Source: Paracoccus benzoatiresistens (GTDB lineage Bacteria; Pseudomonadota; Alphaproteobacteria; Rhodobacterales; Rhodobacteraceae). From it: a DNA stretch of 64,000 nucleotides. Below the pieces are notes generated by a model. That model made no database searches, had not been told where the DNA came from, and saw only the letters and a program-made list of their open reading frames with translations. The translations under genes were made by a program, and so were the position numbers. This document shows, in pieces, positions 42,924-52,089 of the stretch (the first letter of the stretch is position 1; every line of letters starts with the position of its first letter). The stretch is from positions 1 through 64,000 of the forward strand of contig NZ_JAPTYD010000016.1 in the NCBI RefSeq assembly GCF_026913015.1, read 5' to 3'.

Positions 42924-44029
42924 AGATCGTCTATTTCACCCATTCGCTGCAAAGCTGCTGGAACCACGGCAACGCGCATTTCTTGCGCGGCGTGCTGCGG
43001 GATCTGTCGGCCCGCGGCCATGCTGTCCGCGCGCTGGAACCGCAGGGCGCCTGGAGTCTGGAAAACCTGCTGCGCGACCACGGGCAGGCGGGGCTTGACC
43101 CTTTCCGCCAGAACTATCCCGATCTGTCGGTCGAGACCTACGACCCTGCCGCCGATCCGGCGGATCTGGCGGGCGATGCCGACCTGGTGATCGTCCACGA
43201 ATGGAACGACCCGACGCTGGCCGCGACCCTTAGCCGGGCCCGCAAGACCGGCGCCCGTTTCAAGCTGCTGTTCCACGACACGCACCACCGCGCCGTCAGC
43301 GACCCCGAGGCCATCCGCGCCTTCGACCTGTCGGGCTTCGACGGCGTGCTGGCCTTTGGCGAGACGCTGTCCGAGGTTTATCGCCGCTGGGGCTGGGGCG
43401 ACCGCGTCTGGACGTGGCACGAGGCCGCCGACACAAGGCTGTTCCACCCGCCCGCGCAGGAAAGCGCGCGCGAGGGCCTTGTCTGGATCGGCAACTGGGG
43501 GGACGGCGAGCGGACCGAGGAGTTGGAGTCTTTCCTGTTCCGGCCGGCACAGGATGCGGGCCTGCCGCTCGACATCTACGGCGTGCGCTACCCGGCCGAG
43601 GCGCTGGCGACTCTGGACCGCTATGGCGTACGCTATCACGGCTGGGCGCCCAATGCCGCCGCGCCGGGGATCTTCGCCCGCCATCGGGCGACCGTCCACG
43701 TGCCGCGCCGCTTCTATACCACGATGCTGCCCGGCATCCCGACCATCCGCGTCTTCGAGGCCCTGGCCTGCGGCATCCCGCTGGTTTCGGCCCCCTGGGA
43801 GGACAGCGAGAACCTGTTCCGCCCCGGCCGGGACTTCCTGTTCGCCCGCGGCGGCGCGGAAATGACCGCCCATCTGCGCGACCTCGCGCATGACCCCGAC
43901 CTGCGCGCCTCGCTGGTGGCGCACGGGCTGGAAACCATCCGCGCCCGCCACACCTGCGCCCATCGCGCGCAGGAACTGCTGTCCATCGCCGCCCAGCTCG
44001 GCCTCAACCAAGGAGCCTCCGCGGCATGA
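42920..44029 (+). CDS. CgeB-type glycosyltransferase (first of three)
   Basis: A 369-residue GT-B glycosyltransferase of the CgeB/spore-maturation-like family: MKIVYFTHSLQSCWNHGNAH, DLVIVHEWNDPTLAATLSRA, LLFHDTHHRAVSD, and the C-terminal signature LPGIPTIRVFEALACGIPLV, SAPWEDSENLFRPGRDFLFA. It opens a run of three homologous genes with four-base overlaps. Likely adds successive sugars of one oligosaccharide. Confidence 0.83.
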   Translation: MKIVYFTHSLQSCWNHGNAHFLRGVLRDLSARGHAVRALEPQGAWSLENLLRDHGQAGLDPFRQNYPDLSVETYDPAADPADLAGDADLVIVHEWNDPTLAATLSRARKTGARFKLLFHDTHHRAVSDPEAIRAFDLSGFDGVLAFGETLSEVYRRWGWGDRVWTWHEAADTRLFHPPAQESAREGLVWIGNWGDGERTEELESFLFRPAQDAGLPLDIYGVRYPAEALATLDRYGVRYHGWAPNAAAPGIFARHRATVHVPRRFYTTMLPGIPTIRVFEALACGIPLVSAPWEDSENLFRPGRDFLFARGGAEMTAHLRDLAHDPDLRASLVAHGLETIRARHTCAHRAQELLSIAAQLGLNQGASAA

Positions 44030-45108
44030 AGATCGCCTTCTACGGATCCAGCCTTCTGTCGTCCTACTGGAATGGTGCTGCCACCTATTACCGCGGTGTG
44101 CTGGGGGAACTGGCCAAGCGCGGCTACGACATCACCTTCTACGAACCGGACGCCTTCGACCGCCAGAAGCACCGCGACATCGACCCGCCCGACTGGTGCC
44201 GCTCGGTCGTCTATCCCGCGACGGAAGCTGCCATGCGTGGCGTCCTGGCCGAGGCGGCGCAAGCCGACATCGTGGTGAAGGCCAACGGCGTCGGCGTCTT
44301 CGACCGCGAGTTGCTGGAAGGCGTGGTCGCGGGGGCCAGGCCCGGCGCGCTGAAGATCTTCTGGGACGTGGACGCGGCGGCGACCCTGGACGAGATGCGC
44401 GCCGATGACAGCCATCCCGTGCGGCAGGCGTTGCCCGGCCTCGACATGGTGCTGACCTATGGCGGCGGTCCCCCGGTGCTCGATGCCTATAAAGGCTTCA
44501 GCGCGAAGCTGTGCGAGCCGGTCTACAACGCGCTGGATCCGGCGACGCATCACCCCGCGCCTGCCAATCCCAAGTTCGCCTCGGACCTCGCCTTCCTGGG
44601 CAACCGCCTGCCCGACCGCGAGGCGCGGGTCGAGGAGTTCTTCCTGAAACCCGCCGCGCTGCTTGCGGACCGCAGCTTCCTGATTGGTGGCAACGGCTGG
44701 GACAGCAAGCCCATGCCGGGCAACGTCCGCCATCTGGGCCATGTCTACACGCATGAACACAACGCCTTCAACTGCACGCCGCTGGCCGTCCTGAACGTCG
44801 CCCGCGACAGCATGGCGAATGTGGGCTTTTCCCCTGCCACCCGCGTCTTCGAGGCCGCCGGCGCCGCCGCCTGCCTCATCACCGACGCCTGGGAGGGGAT
44901 CGAGCAGTTCCTGACCCCGGACCGTGAGGTTCTGGTCGCCCGCGACGGGCAGGACGTGGCCGACCACCTGGCGGCGCTGACACCGGAACGGGCGCGCGAG
45001 ATCGGTCAGGCGGCGCTGGCACGGGTCAAGGCGGAACACACCTATGCCCTGCGGGGCGCACAGGTGGACGCGCTGTTCAAGGCGCAGGCGAAGGGGATGG
45101 CGGCATGA
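44026..45108 (+). CDS. CgeB-type glycosyltransferase (second of three)
   Basis: A 360-residue GT-B glycosyltransferase of the CgeB-type family. MKIAFYGSSLLSSYWNGAAT, KIFWDVDAAATLDEM, LTYGGGPPVLDAYKG, and VGFSPATRVFEAAGAAACLI with TDAWEGIEQFLTPDREVLVA. It resembles the next gene more than the previous one (shared 'F-D-R/DPDWCR' and 'YDID/WDVD-A-A/TPVTL' segments), suggesting stepwise tandem duplication. Confidence 0.83.
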   Translation: MKIAFYGSSLLSSYWNGAATYYRGVLGELAKRGYDITFYEPDAFDRQKHRDIDPPDWCRSVVYPATEAAMRGVLAEAAQADIVVKANGVGVFDRELLEGVVAGARPGALKIFWDVDAAATLDEMRADDSHPVRQALPGLDMVLTYGGGPPVLDAYKGFSAKLCEPVYNALDPATHHPAPANPKFASDLAFLGNRLPDREARVEEFFLKPAALLADRSFLIGGNGWDSKPMPGNVRHLGHVYTHEHNAFNCTPLAVLNVARDSMANVGFSPATRVFEAAGAAACLITDAWEGIEQFLTPDREVLVARDGQDVADHLAALTPERAREIGQAALARVKAEHTYALRGAQVDALFKAQAKGMAA

Positions 45109-46190
45109 AGCTGGTCGTCTTGGGCCTGTCGCTGTCGTCGTCCTGGGGCAATGGCCACGCGACGACCTTCCGCGCGCTGCTGAAATCCTTTGCCGGGCGC
45201 GGGCACGAGATCCTGTTCCTGGAACGCGATGTGCCCTGGTATGCCAGCCAGCGCGATCTGTCCGACCCCGACTGGTGCCGGCTGGAGTTCTATGCGGACC
45301 TGCCCGGGCTGGATCGCTGGCGGGACGAGATCGCGGAAGCGGATGCGGTGATCGTCGGCAGCTACGTCCCCGAGGGGGTCGAGGTCTCGCGTCGTGTCCA
45401 GTCCTGGGCCCGGGGCGTGACGGCCTTCTACGACATCGACACGCCCGTGACGCTGGCCAAGCTGGAACGGGGCGATTTCGAATATCTGTCGCCCGCCATC
45501 ATTCCCGGCTTCGACGTCTACCTGTCCTTCACGGGCGGGCCGACGCTGCGGCATATCGAAAGCCGTTACGCCTCGCCCATGGCACGGGCGCTTTACTGCT
45601 CGGTCGATCTGGACCTTTACGGCCCGCGAAAGGTGCCGCTCCGCTGGGACCTGTCCTATCTGGGCACCTATAGCGACGACCGCCAGCCCACACTGGAGCG
45701 GCTGCTGATCGAACCTGCCCGGAGCCGCCCCGACCTGCGCTTCGTCGTCGCCGGGCCGCAGTATCCGGCGGGCATCGACTGGCCAAAAAATGTCGAGCGG
45801 ATCGAGCATTGCCCGCCCGCCGACCACGCCGCTTTCTACTCGGCCAGCCGCTTCACGCTGAACGTGACGCGCGCCGACATGATCCGGGCGGGCTTCTCGC
45901 CCTCGGTCCGGCTCTTCGAGGCAGGGGCCTGCGCCACGCCGATCATCTCGGATCGCTGGGACGGGATCGAGACATTGTTCCGGCCGGGGCAGGAAATCGT
46001 TCTGGCCGACGGCGCGGCCGATGTGCTGGCCGCGCTGGACAGCGATGCCGGCGCCATGGGCAGTGCGGCTCGCGCCCGCATCGAAACCGCGCATAGCGCC
46101 GATCATCGCGCGGCCGAACTGGAAGCCCATCTGGCCGAGTCGGCACATCACAAGGCTGGCGCGCGTCCAGTCGAAACAGCAGAGGGATAA
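45105..46190 (+). CDS. CgeB-type glycosyltransferase (third of three)
   Basis: A 361-residue paralogue of the previous gene. MKLVVLGLSLSSSWGNGHAT, AFYDIDTPVTLAKLERGDFE, LSFTGGPTLRHIESRY, DLYGPRKVPLRWDLSYLGTY and the donor-site end AGFSPSVRLFEAGACATPII, SDRWDGIETLFRPGQEIVLA. It closes the run of overlapping transferase genes; five bases separate it from the SDR gene. Confidence 0.83.
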   Translation: MKLVVLGLSLSSSWGNGHATTFRALLKSFAGRGHEILFLERDVPWYASQRDLSDPDWCRLEFYADLPGLDRWRDEIAEADAVIVGSYVPEGVEVSRRVQSWARGVTAFYDIDTPVTLAKLERGDFEYLSPAIIPGFDVYLSFTGGPTLRHIESRYASPMARALYCSVDLDLYGPRKVPLRWDLSYLGTYSDDRQPTLERLLIEPARSRPDLRFVVAGPQYPAGIDWPKNVERIEHCPPADHAAFYSASRFTLNVTRADMIRAGFSPSVRLFEAGACATPIISDRWDGIETLFRPGQEIVLADGAADVLAALDSDAGAMGSAARARIETAHSADHRAAELEAHLAESAHHKAGARPVETAEG

Positions 46191-46195
46191 GCAGC

Positions 46196-47233
46196 ATGAG
46201 GAAGCAGACCAACCTGGATCATGGCCCTCGCGGAACCGTGCAGCCCCTGGCGCTGAACGTCGTCGCCGGGGGCGCAGGCTTCATCGGATCGCATCTGTGC
46301 CGCGCTCTGCTGGACCGGGGAGAATCGGTTCTTTGCCTCGACAACCTGCAGACCTCACGGCCCTCGAACCTGCGGGCCCTGGAAGGCCAGCCCGGCTTCC
46401 GCTTCCTGCGCCACGACATCAGCCAGCCGCTGCCGGCCGACCTGACACGGATGGCGCCGCGCATCACCCGCATCTGGAACCTGGCCTGCGCGGCCTCGCC
46501 CCCCCTCTATCAGCGCGACCCGGAACACACGATGATGACCAATGTGGTGGGCACCAACCACCTGTTGCGGCTGGCCGAGGCGGCCAAGGCGCGGTTCCTC
46601 CTGACCTCGACCAGCGAGGTTTACGGCGATCCGGAGATCCATCCCCAGGCCGAGGATTACCGCGGCAATGTCAGCTGCACCGGCCCCCGTGCCTGCTATG
46701 ACGAGGGCAAGCGCGCCGCCGAGGCGCTGGCCTTCGATTATGGCCGCGCCGGCCGCGCGCAGGTGCGCGTTGCGCGCATCTTCAACACCTATGGCCCGAA
46801 CATGGACCCGGGTGACGGGCGCGTGGTGTCGAACCTGATCTGCCAGGCGCTGCGCGGCGACGAGCTGACGGTCTATGGCGACGGCAGCCAGACGCGCAGC
46901 TTCTGCTATGTCTCGGACATGGTGGCGGGGCTGATGGCGCTGATGGAGGCTGACATCGACGGAATGGAACCCGTGAACCTGGGCAATCCCGACGAGATGA
47001 CGGTGACCGAGCTGCTGGGCCATGTGGTGACCCTGACCGGCACCCGCGCCCCGGTTGTCCATCGCCCGCTGCCGGTGGACGATCCGCGCCGCCGCCGGCC
47101 CGACATCAGCCGCGCCCGGGCGCTGCTGAACTGGGCGCCCCGGATTCCGCTGGCGGAAGGGCTGGAAGCGACCTGCGCCTGGTTCGCGGCGGAACTGGCC
47201 GCGGAACCTGCCGCCGCCGGGATCGCCGGCTAG
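46196..47233 (+). CDS. UDP-glucuronate decarboxylase-like SDR
   Basis: A 345-residue extended SDR that most resembles UDP-xylose synthases: NVVAGGAGFIGSHLCRAL, NLACAASPPLYQRDPEHTM, TSTSEVYGDPEIHPQAEDY, GPRACYDEGKRAAEALAFDY (Tyr and Lys of YDEGK), RIFNTYGPNMDPGDGRVVSN and GSQTRSFCYVSDMVAGL. It converts UDP-glucuronate to UDP-xylose. It fits the xylosidase-like gene of the divergent operon and suggests that the glycan contains xylose. Confidence 0.85.
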   Translation: MRKQTNLDHGPRGTVQPLALNVVAGGAGFIGSHLCRALLDRGESVLCLDNLQTSRPSNLRALEGQPGFRFLRHDISQPLPADLTRMAPRITRIWNLACAASPPLYQRDPEHTMMTNVVGTNHLLRLAEAAKARFLLTSTSEVYGDPEIHPQAEDYRGNVSCTGPRACYDEGKRAAEALAFDYGRAGRAQVRVARIFNTYGPNMDPGDGRVVSNLICQALRGDELTVYGDGSQTRSFCYVSDMVAGLMALMEADIDGMEPVNLGNPDEMTVTELLGHVVTLTGTRAPVVHRPLPVDDPRRRRPDISRARALLNWAPRIPLAEGLEATCAWFAAELAAEPAAAGIAG

Positions 47234-47242
47234 GGCCGAAGG

Positions 47243-48190
47243 ATGACCGCCTTGCCGCATGGTGCCAGCCCTGGGATGGGTCATGTCGTCGAGGGGCGGG
47301 CCCCGTCGGCCCGCGATCCCTGGACCGATGCCATGCGGCGGGGCGATTTTCCCACGGCCTGGGCCATCGCGGCCGAGGCCATGGGACGGCGCGATCCGGC
47401 GACGCGCGACAATCCCCAACTGCCCTATCATCTCCGCTGGGTCTGGGACGGCCGCCCCTTTGCGGGCCGGGAGGTGCTGGTTCGCTGCTATCACGGGCTT
47501 GGCGACACGCTGATGTTCTCGCGCTTCCTGCCGCTGCTGGCGCGACATGCGGCGCGGGTCACGGTCGAGATGCAGCCCCATCTTCTGCCGCTGTTCCGCG
47601 GATTTCCCGGCATCGACCGGCTGGTTCCCTTCGATGTGGCCCGCCCCCTGCCACCGCAGGACTGCGATATCGAGATCATGGAACTGTCCCTTGCCTTGCG
47701 TGCCTCCCCTGGCGGCGCGCCGATGCCCGCGCTGGACATCCTGCCCGCCCCGCTGCCGCCCAGCACGGTAGCCTTGTGTTGGGGCGCGGGCGATTGGGAT
47801 GCTGGGCGCTCGGTGCCCGAGGCGATGATGCAGTCCTTCTGCCATGGTCCGGCGCTGTCCCTGATGCCGGGGCCGACCGCGCTCCCGGTTCTGAACCCGG
47901 AAGGCTGCCCGCTGAACATGGTGCGGACGGCAGAGCTTGTCGCCGGCTCGGCGCTCGTGGTCACGGTGGACACGATGATCGCCCATCTGGCCGGGATCCT
48001 GGGCCGGCCGGTCTGGCTGCTGGCCAAGCACGATCCGGACTGGCGCTGGCCGGTCGAGAGCACAGGCACGCCCTGGTATCCGACGGTGTGCGTCTGGCGG
48101 CAGCCCGCGCCGGGTGACTGGGCCAGCGTCATAGGCCAGGCGGCCGCCGCACTGGACCGCCAACCCCGATTTCAGCCTGCAGAAGGGTGA
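47243..48190 (+). CDS. GT9-like (heptosyltransferase-type) protein
   Basis: A 315-residue protein. REVLVRCYHGLGDTLMFSRF is the ADP-heptose transferase-like start, and LVVTVDTMIAHLAGILGRPV is the donor-site motif of that family (D-x-H-A-G). Ends with LLAKHDPDWRWPVESTGTPW. The N-terminal 60 residues are family-unlike. Probably transfers a sugar, though similar proteins occur as TPR-associated modification factors. Confidence 0.72.
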   Translation: MTALPHGASPGMGHVVEGRAPSARDPWTDAMRRGDFPTAWAIAAEAMGRRDPATRDNPQLPYHLRWVWDGRPFAGREVLVRCYHGLGDTLMFSRFLPLLARHAARVTVEMQPHLLPLFRGFPGIDRLVPFDVARPLPPQDCDIEIMELSLALRASPGGAPMPALDILPAPLPPSTVALCWGAGDWDAGRSVPEAMMQSFCHGPALSLMPGPTALPVLNPEGCPLNMVRTAELVAGSALVVTVDTMIAHLAGILGRPVWLLAKHDPDWRWPVESTGTPWYPTVCVWRQPAPGDWASVIGQAAAALDRQPRFQPAEG

Positions 48191-48196
48191 ACAAGC

Positions 48197-48634
48197 ATGA
48201 CTTCGGATTTCCGGACCGCGCCCCTTGCCCCCGTCTCCTGGGGCGAGCTTCTGGACAAGATCACCATCCTGGAGATCAAGGCAGACCGCATCGCCGACCC
48301 CACTGCCCGCGCCAATGTGGGGCGCGAGCTTGCTCTTCTGCGCGATATCGCGGCCCCGGTCCTGCCGCAGCCGGGCCTTGCCCCGCTGATCGAGGGCCTG
48401 CGTCGCGTGAACGGGGCCTTGTGGCGGATCGAGGACGACATCCGCGCCAAGGAGGCCGCCGCCGCGTTCGATTCCGGCTTCGTCGAACTCGCACGCTCGG
48501 TTTATCTGACGAACGATGAAAGAGCGGCACTGAAGCGCGAGATCAACGCCCTGCTGCGCTCCGAGCTGGTCGAGGAGAAATACCACGCTGCCACCCCCAC
48601 AGCCGGGGCGGTCATCTCAGATCGGCATCCCTGA
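48197..48634 (+). CDS. DUF6165 family protein
   Basis: A 145-residue soluble helical protein: PVSWGELLDKITILEIKADR, ANVGRELALLRDIAAPVLP, LWRIEDDIRAKEAAAAFDSG, VYLTNDERAALKREINALL. These lines match DUF6165, small proteins commonly encoded next to glycosyltransferases. Function unknown. It is the last gene of the rightward operon. Confidence 0.8.
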   Translation: MTSDFRTAPLAPVSWGELLDKITILEIKADRIADPTARANVGRELALLRDIAAPVLPQPGLAPLIEGLRRVNGALWRIEDDIRAKEAAAAFDSGFVELARSVYLTNDERAALKREINALLRSELVEEKYHAATPTAGAVISDRHP

Positions 48635-48852
48635 GCCTCGCGTCATGGGCGAGCGAGCGAAAGCCAGAGACCAAGGAGATGTGACACTGGCATCGCTTTC
48701 TTCTCTGCTCCCATGTCCTGGACATGCGGGGAGGGAGACAGAAGTGCCTTTTTCTTCCTCACCACGACGGGAAGGTACCCTTTTGCAGGATGGCCTTTTG
48801 TCCATGTTAGGAGCAGCACCTGAATGTTTGTACGCGATCATTCCGCCTGAGA

Positions 48853-49059
48853 GTGACTTTCGGGGCGCGGTATCGTGACTTTTGGGGCGAGGTCGCTTGC
48901 CCTCCTCGCTCGCGGCATGGTGACTTTTGGGGCGAGGTTGAGCGGCAGGGGTCGCCCCTGCCCATTCTGCTTCCAAAGCCATGCGGTCTCGCCCTGTCAT
49001 GACGCGGCAGGCAGCACGGGTCACAATAGATGCGAGATGAATCTCGCCCCAAAGGTCAC
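48853..49059. repeat. iteron-like repeats of a replication origin remnant
   Basis: Copies of GTGACTTTTGGGGCGAGG stand at 48853-48870 (two mismatches), 48875-48892 and 48920-48937, with an inverted copy at 49043-49059. The spacings are 22 and 45 bases, close to two and four helical turns. They precede a Rep-like N-terminal remnant, as iterons or a rep operator would. Confidence 0.6.
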
Positions 49060-49179
49060 GATAGCACGGGTGCCACGCTCAAGGCGTTTCAGCGCCGCGG
49101 CGAGGTCATCAAGCCTGCCGAACTGATCGAGGTCCGTGGCGGCGACAAGATCACGCTTGCCGTGCGCCGTGGCGCGCAT
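49030..49179 (+). pseudogene. plasmid replication initiator N-terminal remnant
   Basis: About 50 codons: ATLKAFQRRGEVIKPAELIE and GGDKITLAVRR resemble the first domain of plasmid initiators of the kind with KPxELIxV...LTLxDRRIYN. After residue 50 the similarity is lost (RGAHRSY). A second frame from about 49,170 gives ARIDHIDPSWTEQVILFKG, unassigned. The winged-helix body is missing. It suggests a former plasmid origin. Confidence 0.4.
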
Positions 49180-49399
49180 CGATCATATCGACCCGTCGTG
49201 GACGGAGCAGGTCATCCTGTTCAAGGGCGCGGGAATGGGGCTTCATCGGCGACCGGAAATTGCAGGGGTTCTGGCCAAAGCATACGAAACCTTGCAATTC
49301 AAAGCGAACAGATACGCAGCTTCAGCACACGAAATCAACGCTCTAAGGGTTGTTCAGGCCGGACTACCTACACAGGATCTGACCGCTCCTTCGGTCCAC

Positions 49400-50902
49400 T
49401 CAGCCTTTCCGCCGGTTCTGGCTCCATAACAGGGCGCTGCCCACCAGGATCGCAGCGCCGATCATCAGGTGGCGCGAGGTGATTCCCAGCCGAGCCTGCG
49501 CGCTGCGCCGATAGCGTGGATCGAAGAAGCGGGTCCGGGCGAGGGCGCTGCCCAGCCAGGTTCCTGGCCGGGGGTGGAGGACTCGCAGGCTACGCCCCTG
49601 GGCGCGGCACAGCCGAACCAGAGCTGCCGTTACGCTGCCTTGACGGTCGATCTCGGCGGTAACGGCGGCGGGATCGCGGCCCAGATGCTCGGCCAGCAAT
49701 TCGTCGCGAAAGCCGCGGATCAGGGCACGGGTGTCCCCGTCGGGCGCCAAGATCGCCACGTCGCATTCCGTATCAAATCCCATTGAGCGGCGATCAATAT
49801 TGCTGGAGCCGACTCGTAACAGCCTGTCGTCCACGATCATGACCTTGGCATGGACATAGACCGGCTGCCCCTTCTCGGTGACGGGGTAAAGGATGCGAAA
49901 CCGGCCATGACGGTCGCGGGTGCGCAGGTGACGAATCATCCGGCTGCGGGTGACATGCATGGCCTGATCTTCCAAATGGCCTTGGGCGGCATAGGGGTTG
50001 ATCACCACCACCTGGGGGCCGTCGCGTTCGAGCAGCCGACGCTCGATGGCGCGGGTGATGCTGTCAGCGCAGAAATACTGTGACTCGATATAGATACAAT
50101 CGCGCGCGGCGGCGATCGCGTCCAAATACAGATCCTCGATCTCGTGGATGCCGGGCTGGTCCGCCTCGGGGGGGACGGTGCGGGCGATGGCCACGGGAAT
50201 GTCGCGAAAGGCGGGCGTGATGCTGTCCGGCCACAGGTCGCCGCCGGGGGCGAAATCCTCATCCACATCGGCATCATGGGCGCGGGCCCATCGTGCGCGG
50301 GCCAGTTCCGACAGCGCCGCCGCGGCTCGTCCGCCCATCACCGTCGAGGCATCGTGCCAAGGCTGTGCACCGTCACCGCTCTTCAGGCAGCGCAGCGGAT
50401 TGTCGTCTCGGTGGTCGCGGTCGTCCCAGCGACCATCAGTCACGTCAATGCCGCCGCAAAAGGCCAGGCTGTCGTCAATCACGACGATCTTCTGGTGATG
50501 GCAGGCACCGATCGGGTGACGCCCGTCAAAGGCCAGGTGGATCTGCTCGGGCGACATCAGCTTGACCTGCAGCGCAGGCAGGATGCCGCCTGGCGCGATC
50601 AGTGCGCCACCGCTCCATTTTAGCAGATAGATGTCCAGGTCCTTGCGCCGATCGACGATGGCGTCCAAAAAGGGACCGATCCGGTTCGGAAAGCCGTCCG
50701 GGGCTAGGCCGTTCTCGTCGCTTTCCCCGGGCAGCATCTCGATCTGGAAGTCGAAATCCCAGCCGATCATCATGACCAGCCGTTGAGCCTTGAGCAGAGC
50801 CTCGCGAAGTGCACGAAAGTAATGCTTGCCATCTATGATGACAGAAAGCCGGTCGGCGGTTTCAACGCGCCAGCAATTATGGCTCGGCCGAAATTCGAAC
50901 AT
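49400..50902 (-). CDS. phospholipase D-family protein
   Basis: A 500-residue enzyme with two HKD motifs: HHQKIVVIDDSLAFCGGID and VHAKVMIVDDRLLRVGSSNI, each followed by the usual Asp and Gly-Gly/Ser. Starts MFEFRPSHNCWRVETADRLS. The C-terminus has one hydrophobic helix (HLMIGAAILVGSALLWSQ), so it is membrane-tethered. It hydrolyses or transfers phosphatidyl groups; cardiolipin synthase-like use is possible. Confidence 0.87.
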   Translation of the reverse strand: MFEFRPSHNCWRVETADRLSVIIDGKHYFRALREALLKAQRLVMMIGWDFDFQIEMLPGESDENGLAPDGFPNRIGPFLDAIVDRRKDLDIYLLKWSGGALIAPGGILPALQVKLMSPEQIHLAFDGRHPIGACHHQKIVVIDDSLAFCGGIDVTDGRWDDRDHRDDNPLRCLKSGDGAQPWHDASTVMGGRAAAALSELARARWARAHDADVDEDFAPGGDLWPDSITPAFRDIPVAIARTVPPEADQPGIHEIEDLYLDAIAAARDCIYIESQYFCADSITRAIERRLLERDGPQVVVINPYAAQGHLEDQAMHVTRSRMIRHLRTRDRHGRFRILYPVTEKGQPVYVHAKVMIVDDRLLRVGSSNIDRRSMGFDTECDVAILAPDGDTRALIRGFRDELLAEHLGRDPAAVTAEIDRQGSVTAALVRLCRAQGRSLRVLHPRPGTWLGSALARTRFFDPRYRRSAQARLGITSRHLMIGAAILVGSALLWSQNRRKG

Positions 50903-50949
50903 GGTTCCTCGGTTCTGAATATGCCACTGAATGAGGCAGGTGGACCCTG

Positions 50950-51291
50950 TTAGAAATGGTCGAAGCTGCCAAATCGTTGCATGAGGCAGGATTTTTCGAA
51001 CGGCTTGGCTCCGAAGGGGTTCACCGCAGCGTTCGGCTTTGGCGGTCCGAAGAGGCCGGGTAGCGCGGCAGGCAGTTCGGCCATACCTCGCCCGTTACCG
51101 CCAAGCCACGGCATCGTGGGCCGCAATGACACCTCCGCGGGAGCCTGCCGCGGAAGCTCGGGCGGCCCTGTCAGGCGCGACCGAGCAGGCAGCACCTGGC
51201 GGATGCGCCGGCCCTGCGGGCCATTGCCCTGGCGTGTCAGAAATCGGATCAGCGCGGCATCGGAGCGGGCTGCCAGGACAGTGGCGGACAT
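50950..51291 (-). CDS. hypothetical protein
   Basis: A 113-residue frame starting MSATVLAARSDAALIRFLTR with GGTGG four bases before the ATG. Proline-rich middle (LTGPPELPRQAPAEVSLRPT), low-complexity end. No family recognised; it follows no neighbour and could be non-coding. Confidence 0.4.
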   Translation of the reverse strand: MSATVLAARSDAALIRFLTRQGNGPQGRRIRQVLPARSRLTGPPELPRQAPAEVSLRPTMPWLGGNGRGMAELPAALPGLFGPPKPNAAVNPFGAKPFEKSCLMQRFGSFDHF

Positions 51292-52089
51292 GTATCCACC
51301 AGAAGCAAAATCAAGACAGGAGGTGTGGGCATCGCCTTTCCTGTCTTGTTGCAGCAACCCGACGAGAGCGTCAGACGATGATCAGGTCGTCCAGCGCGAC
51401 GCATTTGACGCAATGCCCTTCCGCAAGCCTCGTTATCCAGACAGCGCCGCCCTGGGAGATCAGAGCATCAACTGCAAGCTCTCGGTCCTGCCGGTCATTA
51501 CCGGAGCCGTCAGCCGACCCTTGTCCCCCTTCATAAGCAAAGTCTCCTTGCCAAGCCCGCCGTTCAGGACAGTGGCGCCGACAGTGCCGGTGATCTACGT
51601 CGCCAGGAAGTTGCCCGTGACCGAAATAACGCCAACCCCGATCGGCACCAGGTTTCCCCAGGCGTCTTCCGTATTGCCTTGCCGCTGCTGCGCCGGGTGC
51701 CCAGGCAGTCGCCTGCAGATTTGACGATGCTGATCATCGTTAAAACAGTGAGGAACATCTGGGCTGGACCCATCAGTCCGAAGACCTCGAGTTTCAGAAG
51801 CCGCGTTTACAGCAGCAGGACAAGAGCTGGACTGGGTCCGAACCCGACCCTCTTCCAGCTTACGCCGCACCGACCTGTATCGCGAACAACGTCATCAACA
51901 CTTGGGAGACAGCCTATAGGGGCGGGCTCCATTCCTGCCGGTGCCTGCAGCTCAACTTTCACAGGCTTCTGAAATCCCGCCGACAGACCAGATGCCGCCG
52001 TTGCCAAGCAGCCTTGCGTCCGGGCTCGGATTGGGGCAACTCGGCCAAGGCGGGAGGGACCCGCAGAATGGGCCGCAAGGACAAGACCT
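51292..52089. other. unassigned interval upstream of metN
   Basis: No supported gene. A minus-strand hydrophobic stretch split by a frameshift near 51665 (MFLTVLTMISIVKSAGD, then NLVPIGVGVISVTGNFLAT) may be a broken small membrane protein. The 150 bases before metN should carry its promoter; I could not recognise a known SAM riboswitch there. Confidence 0.3.

Noticed and set aside
51900..52089. Possible SAM riboswitch upstream of metN
   Set aside because: I could not match SAM-I, SAM-II or SAM/SAH core motifs, so no riboswitch is claimed.
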